20,981 nucleotides of DNA from Hyphochytrium catenoides (lineage: Eukaryota > Sar > Hyphochytriomycetes > Hyphochytriales > Hyphochytriaceae). The DNA lies in assembly GCA_900088475.1 (NCBI GenBank), contig FLMG01002679.1:1-20981 (forward strand), in the 5' to 3' direction. Of the stretch, positions 10,101-20,981 are shown one piece after another (position 1 is the stretch's first letter; every line of letters starts with the position of its first letter). Under the pieces are notes generated by a model, which did not search any database, was not told the origin of the DNA, and was given only the letters and a program-made list of their open reading frames with translations. The position numbers and the translations under genes were made by a program.

Positions 10101-11981
10101 GGCTTTAATTTGGTGCTACGTCGACCTCACATTGCCTGTCTGATTTTCTTCTCTATCTCTGTTATTTCTTTCCCCTCTCCCTGGGTGCCTCGGTGTCCCT
10201 TCATCTCTCTTCTCCTCTCTCTTTCACTTCTCACACACTCTCTCCTTTGTGTGTGTGTGTGTGTGTGTGTGTCTTTCTCACTTTTCCCTATCCATACGCC
10301 AAGATTCACGGGAATCTCTTGACTCAGGCTGTATGAGACGCCTGTGTATCCTAAGAAAACCATGGAAGTCATAGAGGAGCGCAAACGAGTAGAGGCGTTG
10401 ATAAATGTCAGTGAGAAGTATATGCGATCGTCCTCTGGGTTATCGTTGCTTATCTTTGGCTCATGCTTGACGCGTAGGCTGCGAGGGCGGAGAACAGGCA
10501 CTACCTCACCCAGTCGGAGACCTCGTTGCTTCTTAATCTCTGCGGCATAGAGTTACTTCCTTATGAATTAGCAAAAACTGAGGATTCCGCCGTTGCCCTA
10601 GCGGAGCGCTTAGGTACACCGAATGTTCTCAGTCTCAGGGACACTGTACTACCATCTTCTATCCTCACACCCACTTCTGTTCCTGCGTCTAGGCTTCCCA
10701 ATAGTGATGAAGCGGTTAACAAGAGTTGGCAGAAGAGATGCCGTCCTGGGCCTCACCGACGAGGAGTCCGTCCGCCGTGCATTCTGTCTCCTCCAGTCGA
10801 CAGACGGTCGTGGCAGACCGCCATCCGAGGAAGGGAAAAAAAGAGAGCAGTTTGCGGGAGTCAAGATCCAAAAGATGGTTCATGCTGGATATGAACTCCG
10901 TTTGTCCAGCAGAGTGCATCACGCGGTAAACTTCTTCAGTCCCGCTCCAATGAACGCCGCCTTTGCCCTGCCTTGGCCATAGATCCGGTTCAACATGTAC
11001 CGTTCGTTCTTGTCCTTCTACTAGCAAATGCTGCCCCCCTGACTGCAGTCCTGACTATTCTGTCCATCGCAGTTTGGACCTATCATTGAGTTTGGAGCAG
11101 GAACAAGATTGGGAGGAGAATTTCAAGATGACGCGGTAGGCTTGCCTCCCTTAACCTCAACCCTAGGTGCGAAACGAGAATTGGCCCTCCGTAGCGGAGA
11201 AATATGGGTGCGAGGATAGGGCACATCAGAGAGCGTTAGGGAAGAAGGGAGAGACGAAAGAGAGAGGAGTATTCAAGGACAGAAAAGAGAAGACAGAGAG
11301 AGAGAGAAGAGATTGGGAGAGAGAGAGAATGAGAGAAAGAGAGAGGAGGAAGAGACGTAGAGCGGCATATAAAAAGGTGAAGGAAGCGGAGGGATCAGAA
11401 CAAGATAATTTTGCGCACTTCCCTGATATGATAAGCCTTTCTCCCCTTTTCTTCTTCTTCTCTCCTACTGCAGCTCGTCGCATGATGGAGAAGACGCGTA
11501 TCTACAAAGCTCTCAGGGCCACATCTTACACTCTACCTTCCCTCTCCTCCGACTCTAAAGCCGCTGCTAAGCGCGAGCAGGGCCTTGAGACACTGGAGTG
11601 CGCCATGGTGCTCTTTAGCGAGATGGTGGCAGACTTTCGCTATGTTAAGGCTGTCACTGTGAACCCACTCCTCATCATCCCAGATGAATACGACCGGTTG
11701 ACGCGCTTGGTTGCGCTGGATGCCTCTGTGTCTCTCTACGACAGAGAGACAGGAGAAGATGAGTTAGTCCCCACAGCCATCCTTCCCTACCCTCAGCATC
11801 TGGTGCGCAGAGTCTTTCTCCGTGACAAGGAGTTCACGGTTCGGCCGGTCAGACCGGAGGACGAGGAGCGATTGAGAGAGTTCCATCAAGACCTGAGTGA
11901 GGACACAGTGAGGCTCAGGTACTTCCAGGTAAGGCCACCACAGTGTCAGATTCACTTTTTGCGAAGCGTCTTCGTCTTCTA

Positions 11982-12022
<41 letters not shown>

Positions 12023-12604
12023 ATACACACAGACACACGCACACACTTGTAAGGATGCAATTGCCTCTAACGATACTCTCACCTTCCTTCTCTTAACTCC
12101 TACCCTTCATTTACCTTATATGGAGAACTGCTATAGCTGCGTTTTCCTTCCCTTCTCGACTGTCTATCGACATAAGACCCTCTCGCTTATATAGCCATTC
12201 CGCAGAATTTCCGTCTTTCGCAAAGGGTTTCCCATGAGCGTCTCTCTCGGTCCTGTTTTATCGACTATTCGCAAGAGATGGCTCTACTCGTCCTGGAGAA
12301 AGGCACACGGCGAGTCCTAGGAGTGGGCAAGCTTTTCAAGCACTCCGAGGCTGTGTCCGACATCCCCACAGCTGAGTACGCGATCCTCGTCCATGACAGC
12401 GCCCAGCAGCAAGGGATAGGCAGTCTCCTCATGGAGCAGCTCATAGAAGTGGGTGCACGCGACTGGGGACTGAGGAAGATTGTGGCTGACGTCCTTCCGA
12501 CAAATGCGGGAATGAAAGCTCTTTGTAAGAAATTTGGCTTCTCCAGCCACTATGATCAAGAAGAGGGAGTGCTGAAGATGGAGTTATCTCTTTCTCCCTC
12601 TTGA
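7125..12604 (+). CDS. Pat/YfiQ-type acyl-CoA-synthetase-like protein with GNAT acetyltransferase domain
   Basis: Fifteen exons join in frame to 953 residues: 7125-7248, 7342-7498, 7594-7670, 7933-8053, 8225-8427, 8650-8900, 9217-9474, 9651-9822, 9936-10038, 10328-10406, 10478-10613, 10693-10925, 11073-11166, 11474-11928 and 12206-12604. The order follows bacterial Pat (YfiQ, 886 aa) almost residue for residue. A CoA-binding Rossmann domain (HPASIAVFGTTG, from about 36) is followed by succinyl-CoA-ligase-like domains (RILGPNSSGVMVP at about 160; to about 490), an ATP-grasp region (about 505-735; FGPIIEFGAG) and a GNAT domain (about 785-953) with AEYAILV and the acetyl-CoA loop QQQGIGS (888-894). 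Glu878 matches the glutamate proposed as catalytic in Salmonella Pat (Glu809). The acyl-CoA synthetase catalytic His is replaced by Asp288. Bacterial Pat acetylates lysines, for example in acetyl-CoA synthetase. The first 35 residues are basic with no acidic residue, like an organelle presequence. The start ATG at 7125 is the upstream-most in-frame choice of three (7179, 7191). Confidence 0.92.
7815..7858. repeat. 22-bp tandem duplication in intron 3 of the Pat-like gene
   Basis: Two adjacent 22-bp copies begin TGTAGACTCGGCCT and end TCTTTC; they differ at two positions. They lie within the 262-bp intron 7671-7932. No coding role. Confidence 0.85.
8980..9009. repeat. 15-bp perfect tandem duplication in intron 6 of the Pat-like gene
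   Basis: The unit TTCGTTGACCTCTTG occurs twice head to tail inside the 316-bp intron 8901-9216. The two copies are identical, which suggests a recent event. Confidence 0.88.
10249..10272. repeat. GT dinucleotide microsatellite (12 units)
   Basis: A perfect (TG/GT)12 run lies inside intron 9 (10039-10327) of the Pat-like gene. The intron is otherwise pyrimidine-rich on the coding strand. Confidence 0.93.
11985..12046. repeat. CT microsatellite followed by an AC-rich run
   Basis: A perfect TC run of about 35 bases (11985-12019) is followed by an interrupted AC run (12025-12046), all inside intron 14 (11929-12205) of the Pat-like gene. It creates a Ser/Leu-rich false extension of the exon ending at 11928. 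Confidence 0.92.
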
Positions 12605-13042
12605 AATTGAAGAAGAAAGAAAGCAAGGCACAAGATATTGCCAAGACCTTGACTTCCTCTCAAATTGAGATTTTGATTCCCTGAAGCCCTAATAAGTGTT
12701 GAAGAGATAACTGAGTCCGTTTTTTAGTCAGAGCTCTTGCCTAGCTCGGTTAGATGGGCCAACCCTGGTTCAGGAGGGTAGCGAAAGAAAAGTATCTGTA
12801 AGGATCAGGCCGCGCAATGACCTTCTAAGCGATAGGTAACTATGTAACGAATGCTGGCCACCTGCTACCTATCAAGACTTAGGCATCAGCGTCAGAGGTG
12901 CGCAGGAGACAGCGCGCAAGTCGAGCGGTCAGAGTGGTGGCCATTAGCTAGGGGACAACCCACAGGTTATTGCACCCAGGGAACAGGAAGGCTGCAGAGT
13001 AGTTGAGGAGCATCAGCGGATCAGAAAGCTTTCAGGAGCTCC
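12605..13042. other. Spacer between convergent genes; no gene seen
   Basis: The Pat-like gene (plus) and TEX9 (minus) both end here, so the interval should contain the two 3' untranslated regions and polyadenylation sites. No ORF or RNA gene is supported. A partial tRNA-like motif near 12726-12785 was examined and rejected. Confidence 0.55.
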
Positions 13043-15109
<2,067 letters not shown>

Positions 15110-16127
15110 CTTGACGCCCCGAGCTCGCAGGGCAGCGCACTGGGGTGATAGAGACGGCAGAGGCTACGGAGGGGGAGCTAGTGGCGAGAGCTCCACAAGA
15201 CTGGTAGTGTGCGCTTAACTACGAATAAACGCACGCTCTGCTAGCGATGTATTGTGTAAGGCTAGAAGCCTTTACGCTCTTCTGGTCCACAGCTAAGGAC
15301 CCTTCCATCACCCTAGCACTCATTATGCGAGCCCAGCCTCTCTCAGACACTAGTAGAGGCGCTTCTTATCTTCTCATCGCGGTTACCGAGCTTCAGAATG
15401 GGCGTCTGCAGCTTCTTCAGAAGCTTCATCGTGTGACTTCTTTGCCCTGCTGTCGTTTCGAACAGGTCATTCCTATTCCTGATATGACAACCATATGGAT
15501 AGATATCACGAATCAATGCTTGAAACAATGCAAGGTCATCGCCTCGAGGAAGAACGAAGGCCGATAAGTCTATGTCTCATGACCAATACCATCATAAACA
15601 CAGGGGATACTCAACTCTAGAGCAGCAAATGACCATCAGGAAGAGGACAAATGTTGTGTCATAGAAAGGGTGCTTGGTGCGCTCTAAACACAGATGGCTA
15701 TGAGTTACTGACACCGATCGTATTACTATGTTGGCGTTCCAATGTAATAAGAGTACTTATGGTGTCACGTTCGGAGGATACTACTATTCATTAGCATTAC
15801 TATCCCTTCAGAAGCTCATCGCGGCAGTGGCTGGCAGACAAAGCGCCAGCTTCGGAGACTTAGCAGAGATTTCTGCACCTTCGTTTCTCGATAAATCAAG
15901 CTCCGCGCGCAGCATAGCAGTGGAAGGTAAGATCATAGCATGGTTTGGTCTCATAGGGTTGGAGCAGTGAGGCACCCCCTATAAGGAATCAAGGTGTTGT
16001 TATAGAAGAGTATTTTCGCCGGGTTCTCTAAACTGTTCTCTGCTCCTCTCCATGCCTTTCACAATCAGTATCTTAATCTTATGCAAGGCCTAATGAGATA
16101 CTTGATGCGTAGGAAAGGTAGTGAACC
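15110..16127. other. Intergenic region between divergent TEX9 and NAC alpha genes
   Basis: About 1 kb separates the TEX9 start (minus) from the NAC alpha start (plus), so it should carry both promoters and leaders. An ORF at 15247-15567 (plus) has no known motif. The minus strand of 15480-15560 reads like a short dynein-heavy-chain segment, discussed as a finding. A plus ORF at 15728-15970 contains a possible GTAAGA donor at 15927 and could be an unrecognised exon. Confidence 0.4.
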
Positions 16128-16866
<739 letters not shown>

Positions 16867-17291
16867 TTGTCATGGAATAGAGCGAGTCTCCCGGCGCAAG
16901 GAGCGACAATAAACCTCTCCTCTCACTGCTTAAGCCCTTCTTTCACTGGTTATTCAGGAGTCTTTGCATCTTTGATAGGCTACATTGCTGAGCAGCAGCT
17001 TGAGGATGCAGGTTAGTGCTTTAAGGTATTGGCAATGTCGCAGCGCGAGGAATACATCGACATGGAAGCAAGCTTATGATGTGGTGGATGTTGCCTCAAA
17101 GCCTTCCGAATGGGCTGGTGGAGGTGGTTTGCTTATTATTGGTATCGGGACAGCTGTCTAGACCTCTTACCCACCAGGTGCACACTCCTTGATTTGTAGC
17201 CAGGCCACCACCCTTTTCATTGTCACACAGATAGCACAACAGCCGAAGCTGTCCTTACTCGGTTAACAAGACGGGGAAGCACTACTTGCCT

Positions 17292-17368
17292 TGATCAGAG
17301 CTCCTCCGTGATAAGCTGCTACGCTCAGACCATTGCCACGTCTATTCACACATGATCAGAGCTCCTCC
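17292..17368. repeat. 16-bp direct repeat pair (17292-17307 and 17353-17368)
   Basis: TGATCAGAGCTCCTCC occurs twice in the same orientation, 61 bp apart start to start. The sequence between the copies is not repeated. No flanking structure marks it as a mobile element. Confidence 0.8.
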
Positions 17369-17840
17369 TCTGGTACGAAGTGCTCTTTGGGGCAGAACTT
17401 GCTTGAGCTCTTCTTGGGCATCAGACGTCTTTCTCTTGCTCTTTCCCTTCCTGAACCTCAACTCCATAGATCTTGAACATGATAATCAATCCTTTCCAAA
17501 AGAAAGACTTTTCCTCTCCTGGGGGTCGTCAGAATGGTCGGGGAAAGGAATGCAAGAAAGCCCATGAGATGCAAAACGGGGTTTAGAGAAAGTTCTGCAT
17601 TGTGGAATGTCAGTATAGGTTGTATAACAGGCACGCCAAATCAATAGCGAAATAAGGTTCAAAGAGATTAATTCTTAATACGCACTTGGCTCTTTTGTGA
17701 TTTCACTTCGCACAAGAAAGTTTGGTCAGAAGTGACGAAAGAAGAAGGGCGAGACAGAGGCATGCCACACCTAGTAGAAGAAGAGATGAGTGAAGAGAAG
17801 AGATATGATGATAAGAAATCAAAGAAAACGCGAGAAAGAG

Positions 17841-17846
<6 letters not shown>

Positions 17847-17907
<61 letters not shown>
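17847..17907. repeat. GA dinucleotide microsatellite (about 30 units)
   Basis: A perfect GA run of 61 bases lies about 390 bp upstream of the Rab start codon. It is flanked on its left by imperfect purine-rich sequence (17830-17846). Confidence 0.95.
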
Positions 17908-17908
<1 letters not shown>

Positions 17909-18298
17909 CCAAAAGACAGTGGGAAACTGGAGGAAAAGTGAGGGTTGAACTCTCTTTGTAAGCTTTGTACTGTATGAAGGCTGTGAGAGACGAGGGCGAT
18001 GTCTGCCCTGGACGACGAGGCTTGTGCCTGACGCCTGCCTCTCTGAGAGCTCAGGCCTCACTCGCATTGCTCTCCAGCTGCACACTCATCGTCAACTCAG
18101 CGCTGGCCTGACAACCGAAGGAAAGCCAAAGGAAAGGGAAGTCATCGATGGTCAACTGACAATTGCTGCGCCTCAGAGAGCATCCAGAGATACGCAGAAG
18201 GTCCTGAAACGATAAAAGGAGGCCAGCCTCAGCTGTTCTTGTCAAGGAAGGAAGCATCAGAGGCGTCCTCGAGCACAGAGGAAGCAAACAGACTTACA

Positions 18299-18458
18299 AT
18301 GGCAGATGCGAAGGCTCGTGAGGTGAAGGTGGTGCTGCTGGGAGACACCGGAGTAGGGAAGTCAAGCCTGGTCTTGCGCTTTGTGACGAACAACTTCAAG
18401 CCTTACTCCGAGAGTACCATTGGGTGGGTGCAATGGACAGAGGAATCAGCCGCAGTGC

Positions 18459-18512
<54 letters not shown>

Positions 18513-19710
18513 TCTCGCTCTCTCTCTTTTTCTTTCTCGTTGTCTCATTTCCTACTCAGTGTTGTTTCATTTCTCCTCTTCAGAAGTCTTTCCGCCCCTG
18601 GATTTCCGCTTGGAGGATTCTGCTGATCTCTCTTTCTCGTCATCATCTGTTCTTCTCTCTCTTTCTCTCGCTCTCTCTCTTGATCAGTGCCTCTTTCATG
18701 TCCAAGATGATAATGGTGGACGAGGTGCCAATCAAGTACCAGATCTGGGATACGGCGGGTCAGGAAAAGGTAAGCCAATCTTCGCACGCCTTTGCACTTC
18801 CTTCTGCCCTTTTGAGGCTGACCTCTCCTCGCTGCCTGCAGTACCATAGTCTAGCTCCCATGTACTATAGGGGAGCTGCCGCAGCCATCGTCGTCTATGA
18901 CATCACGAGGAAGGTAAGCAGAAGAATTCCACCTCTAAGAGGTCCTCTCTGCCGTCCTTTTCCTCGTCATGGGCGGCGCTTTATCTAAGCTTCTTTCCCT
19001 CTCTGGTCTCAAATTCTTTCCACGTCTCCCCCTAGCAATCCTTGGCAACGCTAAAGAACTGGGTGAAGGAGCTCAAGCAGCTGGGACCAGATAGCATCGT
19101 CATTGCTATCGCTGGAAATAAGAGTGACCTGGAGGACAAGCGGGTAAGGCCACTGTTATCCCTTTTCTCGGCTCTGCGTGCGGCCGGAATCGCTTCAGCT
19201 TCTAATATCTTTGATGGTGATATCTTCCTTTATGTAGGAGGTTCCGTCTGAGGTGGCCAAGGCGTACGCTGATGAGATTGGAGCGCTCTTTGTGGAGACA
19301 TCGGCCAAGGAGGACAAGAATGTTTCTGAGCTCTTCATCAACATCAGTAAGGACACCGATGACCACTTAGATAACGCTCTGGTTCTTTGTCATGTCTCTC
19401 GGTTGCTGCTGTGCATCTAATTCTGTCTGTCATAACCTGTCTTTGCATGTATGCGTCTGCTCTTTTCCCTCTAAGACTGTGGGCTCTTAAGCTCTGTGTC
19501 GTGATCACAAAAGGCCATGACTTCGTCGTCAGCGTAGACTTTCTCACTTCTCACATTTAAATGCCTGTTCTAAAGCTCGTTTTCCTCGCTTGTACGCTTG
19601 GCCTCTGGACTTCAGGCAAAAGGCTTCCTCAAGCCACTGCAGAGAGAACCTCGCTGCCACTAGGTGACACTGAGCACTATGGAACCAGTCGGCGATCCAA
19701 TTGTTGTTGA
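18299..19710 (+). CDS. Rab5/Rab22-family small GTPase
   Basis: Six exons: 18299-18423, 18688-18769, 18842-18913, 19036-19143, 19238-19346 and 19616-19710. All phases match, giving 196 residues. The G motifs are complete: P-loop GDTGVGKSS (15-23), switch I STIGAS with Thr40, WDTAGQEK (62-69, catalytic Gln67), GNKSD (120-124) and ETSAK (149-153). YHSLAPMYYRGAAAAIVVYD (70-89) is the Rab5-group signature. TLKNWVKELKQLGP, FVETSAK and a C-terminus ending in Cys195-Cys196 are closer to Rab22/Rab31 than to Rab5a; the two terminal cysteines are the prenylation site. Members act on early endosomes in vesicle docking and fusion, cycling between GDP and GTP. The ATG at 18299 directly precedes the normal family N-terminus. 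Confidence 0.96.
18462..18508. repeat. CT microsatellite in Rab intron 1
   Basis: A perfect CT run of 47 bases lies in the 264-bp intron 18424-18687, with further interrupted CT runs to about 18535 and at 18655-18680, next to the acceptor TTGATCAG. The tract makes a false Ser/Leu-rich extension of exon 1. Confidence 0.95.
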
Positions 19711-19973
19711 GTCAGAGCGCAGTGGGAAGAAGAGAGAGATAAACGAATTATGGTGAAGGGAGAAAGCGGACCGAAGGAGCGGCAATCCCGTTAGACGTCC
19801 TCATGTACATAGTGATAAGCAGCTTAATAAGGAAATAGAAGCGCTTAACGACTCGCTAATGCTTCCCGTCCCCATCTTTTGTGGGGACAATGACATTGGA
19901 CTGAAGGAAAGAGGAGGAGGGGGCCCACGCCAAAGGATGACAACTGGAACTGAATATTAACTTTGATATAAAC
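19711..19973. other. Short spacer between convergent Rab and eIF3c genes
   Basis: Only 263 bp separate the two stop codons, so the two 3' untranslated regions must fit or overlap here. No ORF or RNA gene is evident. Confidence 0.6.
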
Positions 19974-20981
19974 CTAACGTCTACGATCACCGCCCCGATA
20001 CCCTCCGCGTGACCCGTCACGCCGCCCACGATATCCTCCGTCCAGTCTTGACCCTCGCTGCAGCCGAATGCCATCCCGACCGCTGGTACGAACTGCAGAC
20101 AGGAAGGGAAGTGTCAGAGGGGCTTAACAGAAGGCGGAAGGGGTTACGCTCAAGGAGAGAGAAGGGGTATGTACTCGGATTGCACAGCCAAACAGTCATG
20201 TTGAAGGTCTTGAATACCTTGGTTGGACCACCGCGGCGGTCTGTCACCATCTCTTCGGTCCCTGCCGCCCCAGTTTCTGTCAGGACGGTCGGTCCATCCG
20301 CGTCTCTCTCCTCTTCCACCTTGCCAGTCATCCTTGTAGGCGTAACCTCCAGATCGGGAGTCCAGTAGCCTCTCATTGCTTTCGACAAACATGGACGCCT
20401 GTCATTTAGCAGAGAAAGCGTGAGCACACTCCCTTAATCATTGACTCACAGAAGCAAACCCAAAGGATAGGCGTCTGATAGAAGGGGAGGACAAAGGCCG
20501 AAGAGCTCCAAGAATAGCATGCAGGTACGGCTCTGTCCAAATTCTGCTGAGTAAATGTGTATGCAACGTGGGTCATTCAGGTAGAAGCGTCTTCAATGAA
20601 GGTTCAGGCTCATTATATCAGATATATAGCCATCATTATGACCCGCAAGAGCACAGAAGAGGGAGATGGCAGCACGAAGGATGTGGAGAAGAGAAACAAG
20701 GCGCTACCTTTTCGGCGAACTGCAGGGCCAGCGCCTGCAGTTGAGTTGGCTCGACGCGCTGGAATACGACGCTCTCGGTGGTCTGATAAAAATAAAACGA
20801 AAGCATTAGTGACATCTGCTTCTTCCCTATTCCCGATATTTGAGAGCTTCCTCTTACCTGGTCCCATGCTGCATGGACTTCCTCGTTGATCATCATCTTG
20901 CTGAAGACGCTGTGCACCTTGTTCGGAGGTAGCTCAAACATTTTGCAGAGCTGGGGTAGGCTCATCGAGTCGTAGTAGGCT
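19974..20981 (-). CDS. Eukaryotic translation initiation factor 3 subunit c, C-terminal part
   Basis: The 5' part lies beyond the right edge. Four exons are visible: 20858-20981, 20708-20782, 20218-20398 and 19974-20092 (stop 19974-19976), coding for 165 residues; introns are 75, 309 and 125 bp with matching phases. The first exon carries the end of the PCI winged-helix domain (YYDSMSLPQLCKMFELPPNK, then SKMMINEE), which is highly conserved in eIF3c. The second has SVVFQRVEPTQLQALALQFA, the third FVESNERLLDSRSGGYAYKD. The tail then becomes Arg/Gly-rich (GGYRGRRDGSRGGYRGGDRR). eIF3c is a core eIF3 subunit that recruits the 40S ribosome and binds eIF1 and eIF5. The RG-rich end is consistent with RNA binding and arginine methylation. 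Confidence 0.94.

Larger units (their letters stand above)
16867..18298. other. Spacer between NAC alpha and the Rab gene
   Basis: Contains the NAC alpha 3' region, a 16-bp direct repeat (listed), a GA microsatellite (listed) and the Rab upstream region. A small minus-strand ORF at 17342-17467 (41 residues, Lys/Arg-rich start) and a plus ORF at 17352-17567 overlap; neither is recognisable. No exon chain was found. Confidence 0.45.

Noticed and set aside
11167-11473. Open frame before exon 14 of the Pat-like gene, Arg/Glu-rich
   Set aside because: It is the GA-rich intron 13 read through in frame; removing it joins LPPLTSTL to ARRMMEKT exactly as in bacterial Pat.
12726-12785. tRNA-like sequence with an A-box-like TAGCTCGGTTAGATGG and a B-box-like GGTTCAGG
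   Set aside because: The two boxes start only about 25 bp apart, too close for a tRNA with an anticodon arm, and no acceptor stem pairs around them.
18239-18988. 249-codon ORF around the Rab start
   Set aside because: It begins at a TTG upstream of the real ATG and reads through intron 1; only the parts in exons 1 and 2 match Rab proteins.

Overview
The window is nuclear DNA from a eukaryote, most likely a single-celled flagellate. Genes lie on both strands and most are cut by many short GT-AG introns (about 40-400 bp). There are no operons or ribosome binding sites, and GA/CT microsatellites are scattered through introns and spacers. Two cilium-linked genes, a TCTEX1D2/DYNLT2B-type dynein light chain and TEX9, imply a lineage with a flagellum. 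Protein style (Rab, HAD-like N-terminus, PLAC8) would suit the stramenopile/SAR group, but that is an inference and no species can be named.

Layout, left to right: (1) 1-539 minus, 5' part of a HAD-like protein that runs off the left edge; (2) 540-2708, microsatellite-rich spacer; (3) 2709-3375 minus, Tctex1-type dynein light chain, 4 exons; (4) 3376-4865, unassigned; (5) 4866-5738 plus, single-exon zinc-ribbon + PLAC8 membrane protein; (6) 5739-7124, mostly unassigned, with one speculative two-exon small gene at 6417-6804; (7) 7125-12604 plus, a 15-exon gene for a 953-residue acyl-CoA-synthetase/ATP-grasp/GNAT protein of the bacterial Pat (YfiQ) type; (8) 13043-15109 minus, TEX9 coiled-coil protein; (9) 16128-16866 plus, NAC alpha subunit; (10) 18299-19710 plus, Rab5/Rab22-type GTPase; (11) 19974-20981 minus, 3' end of eIF3 subunit c, running off the right edge.

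I rebuilt the gene models by hand. Every exon junction was checked for GT/AG ends and reading-frame phase, and the joined proteins were compared with remembered families. The HAD-like, Tctex1, Pat-like, NAC, Rab and eIF3c models join with consistent phase at every junction. TEX9 does so except for one exon beside a GA tract.

The genes do not form a pathway. NAC alpha and eIF3c serve translation, the Rab serves endosomal traffic, TEX9 and the Tctex1 light chain serve cilia. The most unusual gene is the Pat-like protein: a bacterial-style protein lysine acetyltransferase in a eukaryote, with a likely organelle-targeting leader, an Asp where acyl-CoA synthetases have their catalytic His, and the acetyltransferase glutamate retained.
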